NCBI GenBank assembly: GCA_947034895.1
Contig: OX344761.1
Span: forward strand, 72,849,839 to 72,913,838
Source: Rhytidiadelphus loreus
Taxonomy: Eukaryota; Streptophyta; Bryopsida; Hypnales; Hylocomiaceae
DNA: 64,000 nt
Direction: 5' to 3'
This document shows, one piece after another, positions 14,601 through 24,983 of the stretch. The first letter of the stretch is position 1. The number at the start of each line of letters is the position of its first letter. The position numbers were made by a program, and so were the translations under genes. The notes under the pieces were generated by a model that had not been told where the DNA came from, ran no database searches, and saw only the letters and a list, made by a program, of their open reading frames with translations.

Positions 14601-15192
14601 TCTTTAGATGTTAAGAAAATAGCGTGAGCTGAAAAAAACTTGAAGAAGAATGAGACGAATTAGCGTCAAGCTATTCACACTATTCCCAATGCAAAAAGTC
14701 ACGTACGAATGCAGAAGCGAACCTGCCGATCAAAGCGATCCTTTAAAGCCCCTCCCAAATCTTTCCCCCTCGGATCTTAGGTCTAAACACTTTGTCGAAA
14801 ATATATATTACAATACTAAGCATATTCCAAATTTATCCTTCTCTCCCTAATGGCAACACAAAACAACACTTTTGACCCACCTCTGCGACTTCAGTGGCCG
14901 CGGCAACCATGGCCCTGGGGGAGATCACCACAGTACGCTTGGTTCTTCGGCTGCCACTCTCGCTTAATTTAGGCACCGGAAAGTGAGAAATCCGTGACAC
15001 AAAGCTACTCTGAAAACTGCTCTGCAAGAATCGAGAGTTGCTGCTCAGCAGAGTGGGAGTGGAGGAGCACTTGCATTGAGGAAACTCGACGGAGCAGACG
15101 CTCGCTCGTGGGCCTGTCTCCGGACAATGGAGCCCGGAGACTGCCGGATATGACACAGCATTGGACTTCGAAAGAACTCCATGGCTCTGCAT
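2680..15192 (-). CDS. GWD1: Alpha-glucan water dikinase, chloroplastic
   Basis: Phosphorylates C6 of amylopectin glucosyl units using the beta-phosphate of ATP, opening starch granules for breakdown in the plastid. The exons, 5' to 3', are 15192-14881, 14345-14304, 14062-13950, 13671-13596, 13384-13293, 12965-12812, 12587-12213, 11820-11710, 11420-11322, 11212-11078, 10869-10781, 10431-10297, 10101-9939, 9659-9570, 9236-9051, 8925-8863, 8449-8387, 8057-7998, 7657-7505, 7318-7235, 6952-6776, 6493-6387, 6044-5831, 5646-5540, 5381-5246, 4957-4832, 4620-4510, 4279-4181, 4034-3861, 3763-3671, 3501-3386, 2884-2680. They join in frame to 1,419 aa (Arabidopsis SEX1 is about 1,400). Residues 1-~95 are Ser-rich, like a transit peptide. 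Two CBM45-type starch-binding modules carry Trp148 and Trp414. The phosphohistidine motif DVLSHVSVRARNGK gives catalytic His1022. The redox motif CFATC (1033-1037) is intact. The C-terminal PPDK-like ATP-binding region has SIIFRSDSNGEDLEGYAGAG and ends QTRPQM. An in-frame TGA five codons upstream supports the start. No break is seen. Confidence 0.95.
14881..15192 (-). other. GWD1: First coding exon: plastid transit peptide of the dikinase
   Basis: Codes for residues 1-104. It starts MQSHGVLSKS, is rich in Ser, Thr, Pro and Arg, is poor in acidic residues until the end, and has no similarity to the mature enzyme that I can see, all of which fits a chloroplast transit peptide. It ends ATEVAE before a GTGGGT donor. 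Where the peptide is cleaved cannot be read from the sequence; the ISPRAMVAAA segment around residues 90-99 is the natural place to look. Confidence 0.75.
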
Positions 15193-16009
15193 TGTGAGAT
15201 TGCCTCAATGGGTCTGTCAGATGCCCAGCATTCAGAATGGCAATACCGAACTCAATTAGCAGAGATGTGGTCTGTGACGATGAGGGTGTCTGACAACCTG
15301 CAACAATTTCAACAATCTCATGATCAGAAATCAGGTGAGGCACGTCTGTTCTCAAGTAAACGAAAAGCATGATTGAGGTATCCACGTCTAGATTATCAGA
15401 TGGACACCATAGAAGTGGCAGACACAATTAACTAGACAATATTGAATACCCCAAATAAAAATGTATAAAAATTGCCTTGTGGACTCAGATGCACAATGTG
15501 ATTGACCGATGTTGACCAAAAAAACTACAAGTGAAAACAGACTTCAAGCGACTTTGTCTTTCAACAGAGCAATCAGAATATTCACAAATTTGTCGGGAAG
15601 GAGATCAGGAAAGACGTGCAGAATTCCGCATACTTGGAGGATCATTGAATAAAGATGATACTAAGGATTAAGAATGGATCACGACAAACATACGGCTCAA
15701 ATTGAGCCTGACAGCAAGCGCATACAAAAGGCCAAGGATCGATTGAGACCACGAGTGCCACGTCTAATATGAACTTGAAAAAACAATAAACACGGAGATG
15801 AACTCCGTCAAAGTCTAAATACTAAACCTAGTAAGACTAGACCACTCTTGCCGGAAACAATGCCTCCCAATCCGACCGCGTTCACTACAGCAGAACTACA
15901 TGCAAGCGCAGAGAATAAGAATCCTCCCTATCAGCTCAAGCAGAAAGAATCAAAAGCACTGACATACTAATAGACTTCCTACTTAAGGAAAAAAATTTAG
16001 AGATGCATG
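15193..16009 (-). other. Dikinase upstream region, possible leader intron
   Basis: Lies between the dikinase start codon and the duplicated leader block. Frames read here on either strand match nothing I know. It probably contains leader sequence and an intron in the 5' UTR, but I could not settle an acceptor site by eye. Confidence 0.35.
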
Positions 16010-17130
16010 CAACTTCATTGCCAAGATATCAACAAAGATTGTCTAGAAACTGAAACAATTCACAAGGAAGGCTAAAGTCTCGTCACAGTACGCAAGATTC
16101 CTTACCAAAAACAACACCTCTCCAGAAGAAACTTCCCCCCAAAGCGCTCAAGGCGCTCATATAGGCTAATATAATAATCCTACAGCCAAACACCTCCCAA
16201 GAAACTCGCCCTCTTCGTCACATTTTCACTAGTCCAGCATGCAAAAACAAGCGGACAAGGAACTAAAATCCTCACCTAGCAACAAATCATCCCGAGCAGC
16301 TCGATCTCTCACTCTCTCGACCCCGCAATGCGCCCTCGAATCTGCACCAAATCGATCGTCTAAGATGTCAAAAGTAGGAGCCCAAAATATCCTACAAGAA
16401 GAGAGACTGGACCGATTGTGAGGAAGACTAAAATCCCCTCGCAGTCCAACAAAGTACTCAATCCTAACTAATAAACCTCTCTAGAAGAAGCTCTTTAATC
16501 CTGGACGAGACAACAACAGGCTCAAAACGCTTCAATGCTCAATTTCAAAACTACAATCACTTCATCCGCCCCCTTCACCACATATAATCCACGTTTCCAC
16601 TAATCCAGCAAGCAGAAACTAATAAACAAGGAACTAAATTTGTCACCTAGCCACAACTCACCCCGAGCAGCTCAACACTCTGTCTCTCTCTCTCTCCCAG
16701 TTTACCTCGAACACAGCTTCAACATCTCAATGCAGCACCAAATCGAGCGTCTAAGATGCCAAAAGAAACGGCCCGTAACATCCTACAAGGATTGCCTACA
16801 ACTGAATCAATTAGCGACCTAGCAAGACTAAAGTCGCCTCACAGTCACATCCTAACCAAAAAGACTCACCAGCAGAAGCTCTAAAAACCCCAAACGAAGC
16901 AAAGCACGCTCAGCAGAACACTTGAATGCTCAATTTCAAAGCTACAATCAAACAATGCGCATATAATCCAAACGTCTGCTAATCGAGCATACAGAAACTA
17001 GTACAAAACGAGAAAAACTATCACCTAGCAACAGAGTATCCCCGCGAGCTTCAACACGACAATGCAGGCTGGAATCTGCACCAAATCGAGCGACTAAGGT
17101 ATCAGAAGAACCGGAACGAAGCCTCCTGCA
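16010..17130 (-). repeat. Tandem repeat block in the dikinase leader region
   Basis: Three imperfect units begin near 16,064, 16,421 and 16,821 (lengths about 357, 400 and >310 bp), with a partial unit before the first. Shared landmarks are GCACCAAATCGAKCGNCTAAG (starting near 16,341, 16,735 and 17,078), the CCCGAGCAGCTC-like block, and TCACCTAGC at 16,273, 16,643 and 17,021. Read on the minus strand, the last landmark is GCTAG followed by GTGA, a plausible splice donor at the same place in every unit. The block is 0.9-1.9 kb upstream of the dikinase ATG, so repeated leader exons or promoters are possible. Confidence 0.7.
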
Positions 17131-17636
17131 ACGCACCACGGATTTCACACCTCCCGGCCGCAGAATTCTCCACAAAACACCAGCGCTAACGCCGATCGGA
17201 GAGATTCGTACGGGTGTTTCCCGGGGGACGAAATGGCCGGGAGACAGGACTGAGAGGCTGAAGAGGTTCCAGCGCGGTTAGCCCGTCGTCCATCGACACG
17301 TGGTGGGTGATCGTTGTCGAAGGTCCCTGTTCATTGAACCCACGGTCGAGATGGAAGCGACGACGGAATCCGACGGTCAAAGATTCTAGATCCCAGGGCT
17401 GGGGTATGGATCCAGTGGCTGCAATAGATCGTGGCCGTTGGGGACGAAAGGACTGGGGAGCACGGTCGTAGGATTTGGTTCGATCGTCTTGTGAGAAGGA
17501 TTCTGGATTCTGAGATATTTCGGTCGCCCAATCCCGTGGATGAGTGATTTGTCTTGTTTTGTTTGATAATTGTGTGACTGGAGAGTGAATGATGTGCGTT
17601 GGGTTAAAATTATGGTGATTCTCTTGTCCACTTCAC
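17131..17636 (-). promoter_or_regulatory. Probable dikinase promoter and first leader region
   Basis: This is the most GC-rich non-coding stretch in the neighbourhood, and it ends abruptly at 17,637 where an AT-rich dispersed repeat starts. Its position upstream of the leader block makes it the likely distal promoter and transcription start region of the minus-strand dikinase. No clear TATA box was identified. Confidence 0.4.
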
Positions 17637-17880
17637 CTAATCTTGACTACTTTTTAAAACCGGACACTCTAAATTCTTGCCTAAAATATATTCCTCTATT
17701 CATAAGAGTCTACAGTCATTTTTAGAAACACTTATTTTCATCACTTTGAAAATTTGTAGGTTATTCATATGGTAACCAAAAAATGTATTCTAGGAGAATC
17801 TATAATCCCCTTTTGACTACCAACAAGACCCAACAAAAAATATATTTCAATATAATAATAGAAACCATGCTAAATTGCTT
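17637..17880 (+). repeat. Dispersed repeat family C, copy 1
   Basis: Similar to 57,948-58,190 in the same orientation and to 56,815-57,045 in the opposite orientation. Shared landmarks in order are ATTCTTGCC-AAAAT, AGAGTCTA, a stretch on the theme of GAAAATT-TAGTTATTC, and CCAACAAGA. The copy abuts the unique upstream sequence of the dikinase. Confidence 0.6.
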
Positions 17881-19355
17881 ATTTGTGCAAATTTAGGTGT
17901 AGTTATTACCTTAGTATCCAATTGATCTAAAATTCATGAATTTAGTCCCTTATTAGGAATAAGTCTATGATTGTATGATACCTAAGTTACACACAAAACT
18001 CCTTTGAGACACAGGGATTCCAATATTGTAATGCAATTCAAACATTACTTTAGGTGTAGTCACCAAACTCCAAACAAGTAGTTTCTATAAAAGTGTTTGT
18101 ATCATTGTAACATTGTCTTGCTTTTCAAGTAACAAATTCTTCCTCACAAGTGGCTTTTGTCAATGAAAAGCCTTGTCTACTTTTGTGAAGAGCCAATTAA
18201 TGGAATTATTTTAAAACCCTAATTTTAAGAGCCTACCTTTCAAAGGCTTATCACATAGTCATGTACACTAATTCTATGCACATTCCACCTAATTTGGTGT
18301 GGTTAGTTTTATACTTCTTATTTCAAATAATTGAAGGTCTATAACTTCAACTATGAATTCAAATTTTTCAAATTTGATCATCTGAATTATGGGGTAGTGG
18401 CTATTGCAAATATTCTTGTTACAATGACAATGAAGAAAGACCAACCTTCTAATGAACTCTTGATTAGGGACTTTTTTTGGAGCGAATTTTTGCTAATAAG
18501 CGATGCAAAATTTTTGATAGGGAATATTTGGCAAGATATTTTTCCTTTGTAGTAGATAAAATTGAAAAATTGCTATCAAATCTTGGGATGTTATCACTCT
18601 ATTATGGATGAATAAATTGATTTCTATCCATATATTATAGGTTTCATATGTTTCCATGGATGTAAATAGCTTCATCACTCCATTGAAAATCGCTTTCTAT
18701 ACGAGCATGACCACCCACCTTGCAAAATGCGGTAGCAATTTAGCTTACAAAATGGGGGGCCATCCACTTTGTAAGCCACATTGAAATGTTCTGCCCCACC
18801 CATAATTTGTTAACAAGCCACCTGCAAGGTAAAGTAGGCGCTCAAGGTTAAAATTAGTTTTCATTCAAGTACAACAGAGTATAATCAATTGTGAATTACA
18901 AATTGAATGAAAGAAAGCAATGGCCCATTGAATTAAACAATAGAATCCATTGAGCTCATTGGCTTTTGCAAATATCACACACATATGAAATCTTGAGTTC
19001 GGACACTTGCTAATTGCAGGATGCATTTAAATGAATCAACATGAAGGCTCAATTTTTTTTTTTAAACTAGTAAACAATCACAAATATTGAGTTCATAGAC
19101 TAGTAAACATCATCATAGTTGTGGTTGAAAGACTATAAATATCATCGAAGTCGTGCTTGAAGTGTTCAACTTTAAACTCATTGAGGTGAAACATTCCCCA
19201 GGTGGTGAAAAGCTTTGTCACCTAAAGTTGCGGAAAGGCCTTTTCCTTTTTGTTGTAAGGTGTTTTGCAAGAGAAGAACAAGCCCATTTGCAAGCCTACA
19301 AAACGACCCCCATTTGCAAGCCAAAGTCCATTTGCTAGCTATTCCCCTTAACAAA
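17881..19355. other. AT-rich intergenic DNA with old repeat fragments
   Basis: No gene is supported. The segment 18,560-18,690 resembles 57,790-57,910 (shared landmarks TGCTATCAAATC and ATGTAAATAG-TTCATC). A stretch near 19,280-19,340 repeats the phrase CATTTGCAAGCC. Small frames here have no recognisable product. Confidence 0.5.
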
Positions 19356-19360
19356 CCATC

Positions 19361-19957
19361 TGTTATAACCCTTGTCACAATCTCTGATGGATGAATGCAT
19401 TGAAAGATAGATGATTGATGACTAGTCATGTTGACCAGAGATGGATGAATGCAATGATGGATAACTAATTCATGATGTAATATGAATTAGTCGATAAGCA
19501 AAAATTGATTGGAGATGTAATATGAATTAGTGATGGATTTATGCACTAGAGTTCAGCAACTCAAGTTGGATGACAAGTGCAATGGATAGACATCTCCAGA
19601 CGATGGATTTGTGAAGTGAAACTTAGAGTTAGACGACTTCAAGTAGAAGTTCAAGATTAGATGAGATAGGAATGGATACTTAGAATACTTCTAAGTATAA
19701 CTAAGACTATTACTTTAGTGGATGGTTCTAGATAGAATCAAGAATAGAAAGCTAAAGATAGAAATAAAGACCTAGTCTTTATTCGATATATAAGATAAAG
19801 CTCGGGGGCAAGGAGGCTCTCTCTTTGATGAGGATTGATCTCTTTCTATAGTTGGGTGGTTTGAGCTCTTGTGAAACGTTATGTTAATAAGTCTATTTAT
19901 GTCTTTATTGTGCTTCCATTGTTATTTGAAGTTACGAATAATAGGAGGTACATAACA
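19361..19957. mobile_element. Solo LTR of a retrotransposon (597 bp)
   Basis: The element starts TGTTATAACC and ends GGTACATAACA, so it has the canonical TG...CA ends with short inverted termini TGTTAT/ATAACA. It is bracketed by a perfect 5-bp target duplication, CCATC, at 19,356-19,360 and 19,958-19,962. A TATA-like box (TATATAAG) lies at 19,787-19,794, about two thirds of the way in, where U3 usually ends. No second LTR, primer binding site or polyprotein frame is adjacent, which fits recombination between the two LTRs of a full element. Size and TATA position fit Ty1/copia, but that class is inferred. Confidence 0.85.
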
Positions 19958-19962
19958 CCATC

Positions 19963-20250
19963 CATTAAGGTAGTATACTCTAAAAGTGCCCATGCTCTAA
20001 AAGTGATCATGATATGGAGGTACATTTTGCTTTCTTCACTCTACCAACAATGTACATTTTAGGAGGTGGTCGCTTTTAGTGACTATTGTGTTTCAACTTA
20101 AAAAAATTTGTAACAAATTCCTCGAAAGTCCAAAAAATATGAAACGACTTGAATTAGATGCCAATTCCTTTTTTCTTCCTATGAAAATTTACTGAAAATT
20201 ATTTCAAAGAGTTTAGCTTCCTTGAAAAGACAATCAGCTCTTAACCCCTA
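19963..20250. mobile_element. MITE family A, copy 1
   Basis: Begins TTAAGGTAGTATACTCTAAAAG immediately after the solo LTR target duplication and ends near CAATCAGCTCTTAA. It shares its interior (ATGAAACGACTTGAATTAGATG theme) with the complete copy at 41,766-42,058 in the opposite orientation. Its right end is eroded. Confidence 0.6.
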
Positions 20251-21215
20251 AACATCCAAACAACATTTTTTGGCAACATAGCGATTTGGGGCAACTCACT
20301 ACAGACGGAGGGGTTTTTTTCTTTGAAAATTTCACACAATATGGGGACAAGGAGTAGCTTTAAGGCCCAACAATTTCCATAACATTTGACTACATGGTTC
20401 AAAAGTTATTGCATGATATGTAATTTTCAGTGTTCGCCAAGCAGTCCGGATAGAAAAAAACTTCTTTGAAAATCACTTTTAAAAAAATTTGAAATTTGAA
20501 ATGGATTCTTTAGATTTTTATATACGTGGTAAGCTTTGAATCATTCCATTTTGATTAATGAGATGAAAGTTATGAGGAGTTTGTGGGTAGTTATGGAATC
20601 TCTACTCTAAAATAAACTTTGAAGTCCTTTATTTAACTCATTTTTAAATATTTTTGGGAAAAAATAAAAACATTAGGTGTATATTGTTTATTACAACATT
20701 ACATTGGGATTGGCATTTTTCAATTCTATAAATAAATTGTTAACAATTTAGTATTTTTAATCATTCTCTACTTCTTTTTACTTACTATTTTTTTCCTATA
20801 TGTTGTACAATTCCAAATGATCTGAAATTTTTCAAGCATGTAGACAACTTGACTTGAGGAATGAATCCAAAGAGTAACCACCATTTTGGATATTTTTTCA
20901 TACAAATGTGACCTTGTGAATTGCAGCTGCCCATATTTTCACAGGGCCATAAAAAGGATTTTTTGTCACTTCAAACATTAATATCTTGCAATGTACGCGG
21001 TGAAAAATTCTGAATTTTTTTTCCACATCTTCTCTAACTATTTTACTACAAGATCCTACTATTACATTTATTCATAAATGTTTTTCATTTAAAATTTGGT
21101 GCTTGTAAATACAAGGACAATTTTGAAGCAGTTTTGGTGAAAACATAGTCTTTGACATTTAGGGGTTGAATGGTCGCTTTGAGGGCAGACTACCCTATGG
21201 CATAGGGGTGGGGCA
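20251..21215. other. AT-rich intergenic DNA
   Basis: No gene is supported. A family A terminal sequence (GGTCGCTTTGAGGGCAGACT) is seen at 21,170-21,190, so another eroded MITE probably ends here. Confidence 0.45.
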
Positions 21216-21910
21216 GTTTTGCAGACCCTTTCCAAGAAGTCATCCATCATGCGTGGGGATACTCCCAGTACTGCCCAAAATAAATGAAAAAAAACACAAC
21301 AAACTGCTCTTGATTCGTTGATAACGTTGGCCGGGTCCAAAACCTGAGATTCCGTCCTGCTGACCGGGTGTCCAGCAAGAGTCAATAATTGATACCCGGC
21401 TCCGCAAGAGAAGCAATCAAATCAAAAATAATTCCCGGGGGTCCATTATACACCCAGGGCAGCACCTTGCCATATTAGAATAGAATTTGGAGCACCGCAT
21501 GCCGTAGGATAGACTTGGTTGGATCTGACGGTATGCCCATACACAGGAGTTGTGCTTGAGTCTGTTTGCAACTGAGAAAATGCCAAGTGGATGGCAAGGA
21601 GAAGCTCGACGCTGCTCAAGACACGTGGAAGGACACTTGGACTGCTTATATTGGCACATCGCAGTGTCGGAGCCGTCTCTGCAGAAGACGGAAGGGATGA
21701 TTTGCAATCCAATTCCGTCATCCCGACAAGTCACTGAAGGGCTAGAGCTCATCTGGTCTTGGTTTTGTTTTTTACCCTGGGGTAAACATGTGAACTTATT
21801 ATTTACCACTAGAGGATTAACCCATAAACTACTACACGGAGGACGTTTTTCGGTCAATGAATGACAAAGAATTTCTCCATGCGGGACAAAAGTGCAACTA
21901 TTCACCCTCC
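21216..21910. other. Less AT-rich island of unknown origin
   Basis: Base composition rises clearly over about 700 bp inside AT-rich DNA. Open frames exist on both strands (104 codons on plus at 21,550-21,864; 162 codons on minus at 21,417-21,905), but they overlap, lack recognisable motifs, and show no clear splice-linked partners. It may be a decayed gene or transposon fragment. Confidence 0.3.
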
Positions 21911-23160
21911 AAATTTTGTGTCAAAAGGGAACGTATTCTAGAGTAGTTTTACTTCCAATGAGTGCTTTTTCATTTTTTCAAGCCGACAATTCAAACGGTT
22001 CCAAAACAAATGATTTCCACGAAGACCAGTCCAACGTTCAAGGATCAATCTTTAATCCTTGATGGATGCAAACCCCCCTTGACCAAGGTAGTCACTCAAA
22101 CAATGCTTCAATTATTGGTCCAATAGGTGTATTCTTTGTTTTCTATATTAAACAATGAAGTCAAACATTTTTGGTCCTCGTCGTCCTTCAAGGGTTAAAG
22201 GACACGGCCCCCCATGACCAAGGTTAACACCCAAACTTGCTAGAATTATTGAACCAATAGGTTAATTATTTGTTTCTATAGTGAACATTAAGGGAGTAAT
22301 AACTGCCAATTCAAGCGTTTTCAAGAGACGATTAGAATGTAGAATGTGCAACGAGGGTCGATTTTGCCACATGAACATGATGGAAACATCACGGAATTGC
22401 TCTTAATGCTAGGAAACGTGTCGTGCATAGTGCATTTTGCACAAGAGCTCACACGTGAGTTTGTTCCTACATTAAATGCACCTAGTACAACGCATTGTCT
22501 AGTACAATGAAATCATCCATCAACCACTTTTCGGCCTTAGTGTCCTTCAAGGGTTAAATTTGAAAAGTTTGAATTCATATTCAAAATTGGAGATCTTGAA
22601 TTAGTGATGACAAGTCTCAAAATGCAAAATTGATGGCCCAAATTAGGGGGTAGTTTTTATTTATTTATTCCCTTTATTCAAAATGACCTCAAAACCAAAT
22701 GAGTTCTAGCCTCGATCATCCAAACACTACACTCATTTGTCCTATTAGTGTGTTTAATAGTAATTGATCAAAGTGACAATATCAATAGAATTACAAATTA
22801 GTGTGGGCTGAAAAATTATTGGCATTGTGCCAATTTTTACAAAATTAAATTCTATGATAACACTTATTTTGAAGTGATGCTAATTTTGTTCCATCACTAT
22901 CAAGACAAATGATTGACATAGTTGAAAACCTTCTTTATGAGGTATGAAATTCAAAATTGGCCTTCATGCCATTTTCATTACAATTTCATACTAATTTGAT
23001 AGATTAAATTTTTTTTTTTTTAATCAATAAAAACTAAAAGTTCAAAAAGCTTACTAGAATTGTAATTTTACTAAAGTTTTAAGTACTATGAATGAATAAA
23101 CTTTTTGGAGAACTATCTTAGATTCTAAAATAAAGAGGAGATATATATTATTCTATACAA
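21911..23160. other. AT-rich intergenic DNA with a diverged duplication
   Basis: Two related segments occur at about 22,065-22,160 and 22,200-22,290, sharing CATGACCAAGG/CTTGACCAAGG, AATTATTG-CCAATAGGT and a TTTCTATA-T-AAC landmark. No gene is seen. Confidence 0.45.
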
Positions 23161-23219
23161 TTAGATAGGGATCACATCTCGGATCACATCTAGGTGTATA
23201 ACCACCTTATACACTTTGG

Positions 23220-23400
23220 GGGTTACCCACCTTAACCCAAGAAGGACGAGCTGGTCACCATGGACATCCTCCTTTTGGGTATCGTGTGAATCATTCACTT
23301 AAAAAAAAGAAGCCAAAAGCACTCATTGGAGGCCCTTTTCACAAAAATTCTAAAGATGAACATCTCCACTTATGTCCTACATAGAAGGATTCTCTGCCAT
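23220..23400. repeat. Dispersed repeat family B, copy 1
   Basis: Resembles 52,100-52,235 and 56,410-56,600. Shared landmarks in order are GTGTGAATCAT, CATTGGA, AAGATGAACAT, GTCCTAC-T-GAAGGATT and GTCATCCAT. Confidence 0.55.
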
Positions 23401-23779
23401 CCATCGCACACTTAGTACTAGCTCACGTGTGAGCCAGGTCGACAAGCTTTGTACTAATTGAAGTAACAATACAAAAGAGGGCTCTTGTGATTGTCTTGCT
23501 TTTTCATTGGTAAGTGAAAAAGGAGGACTTTTATATTTCATTGATATCGATGCACAAACCCCATTGGTGGAAACTAAGGTAGGAGGCTCTAATGTTGGAG
23601 GGTCATTTAAACCGCTCATGTAGGCTCACCTGTAATGGACTTGAGGTAGTCTTCAAATGGACCTTTTACTGTCATTGAATGGATCAATAAAAAAAATGTT
23701 ATTTATTGTAAGAGCCAATCATTTGCTTTGCTTTCTCCATTTCTCTCTAAAAGCTGTAAGTGAATGATTTATGAAAGAC

Positions 23780-23990
23780 CTATGGTCAGAAATAGGGCCC
23801 TATGACTCATCTTGTTTGAAAATTCATAAGTAATTCAAAAATGCTTCAAAAAATACAAAACGACTTGAGTTACAATCAAAATCTATTTTTCTTTTTCTGA
23901 AAAATGAACTAAAAATAATCCCATACAAGAAACGACATGAAAAAGGCAAACCAGCCCTTAAGTGCACGCTTTCAGAGCCTCCTACCTTAG
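23780..23990. mobile_element. MITE family A, copy 2 (inverted)
   Basis: Ends CCAGCCCTTAAGTGCACG...CCTACCTTAG, the reverse of the family A end. Its interior (TAAGTAATTCAAAAATGC, AAAACGACTTGAGTT) matches the copies at 54,287 and 56,150 read backwards. Confidence 0.6.
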
Positions 23991-24610
23991 TCATTCTTGA
24001 GGGAAATCTAATATGTGTGAAATTCTTATTGTATCCCTCCCCCGGTTCCCCCCCACCAGATCCACATGAATGAATGTGCAATTGCTGCTAACTTGCACCT
24101 GTAGCACCCCGCTGTGAAGCTTCCTCACCCACCAATACACATATATATAAGGACTAAAAAGACCGTTATCGGTGTCCGCAACGTCCTTTCAGGGTTAATA
24201 GTCTGTTCATTTATGATCCCGAGCAAAGCCCAGCCTTGCACTGCAATGTTATGTTCTAAGCTGAGAGTACAGATGAGCATTGACCGGTGCAAGTGGGTAC
24301 TGTAATGAGAACAAGCTACCAACTTAACTTATAGGTCTGAAAAAAAATGATATGGTTCTCAATGGTGAGGGGAAAGTTGGAAAACGCTCCTCATGGAGCT
24401 CCATGCTGCCGCCAGCACTCACAAGTCACAAGCCCAGCCTTGCACTCCACTCTGTCAGTGGTATCTTAGCAGCATCTTAGTAAGTTGGGGAGCAAATGGG
24501 CCACTTGCAAGGAGAGCCACTGCCCTCAGTAAAGTACTGCTCTGCTCTGATGAGCCTTCCATTCCTTGGTTGCAAGTTGCAAGTTGCACCCACAATCATG
24601 CGGTTAGGGG

Positions 24611-24983
24611 AAAGTATCCAATAACTCAAGTTATTATACAGAGGTATCTAACTGAAGTTATTATATGGAGGTATCTAACTGAAGTTATTATATAGAGGTA
24701 TCAAACTGAAGTTATTATGTGGAGGTATTGAACTCAAGTTATTATGTGGAGGTATCAAAATCAAGTTATTATACAGTACAGATGTATCTAACTCAAGTTA
24801 TTATATGCAGGTATCGAACTCCAGTTATTATATGCAGGTATCGAACTCAAGTTATTATATGGAGGTATCAAACTGGAGTTATTATGTGGAGGTATTGAAC
24901 TCAAGTTATTATATGGAGGTATCAAACTGAAGTTATTATGTGGAGGTATTGAACTCAAGTTATAATATGGAGGTATCTAACTC
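24611..24983. repeat. 27-bp minisatellite, about 13.5 units
   Basis: Units begin AGGTATC and contain AAGTTATTAT; most are 27 bp. Two unit types (one with CAAACTGAAG, one with TTGAACTCAAG) alternate in the right half, giving a 54-bp higher-order period. One unit carries a short insertion near TATACAGTACAG. The units are not a convincing coding repeat: only the first few extend a short frame from 24,393. Confidence 0.9.

Noticed and set aside
15005..15427. 140-codon minus-strand frame overlapping the dikinase start
   Set aside because: It is in another frame from the transit peptide exon and has no recognisable content.
21417..21905. 162-codon minus-strand frame
   Set aside because: Overlaps open frames in other phases, lacks motifs and any clear splice context; cannot be supported as a gene.
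24611..24983. Minisatellite as a CRISPR array
   Set aside because: Units are contiguous with no unique spacers, and the DNA is plant nuclear.
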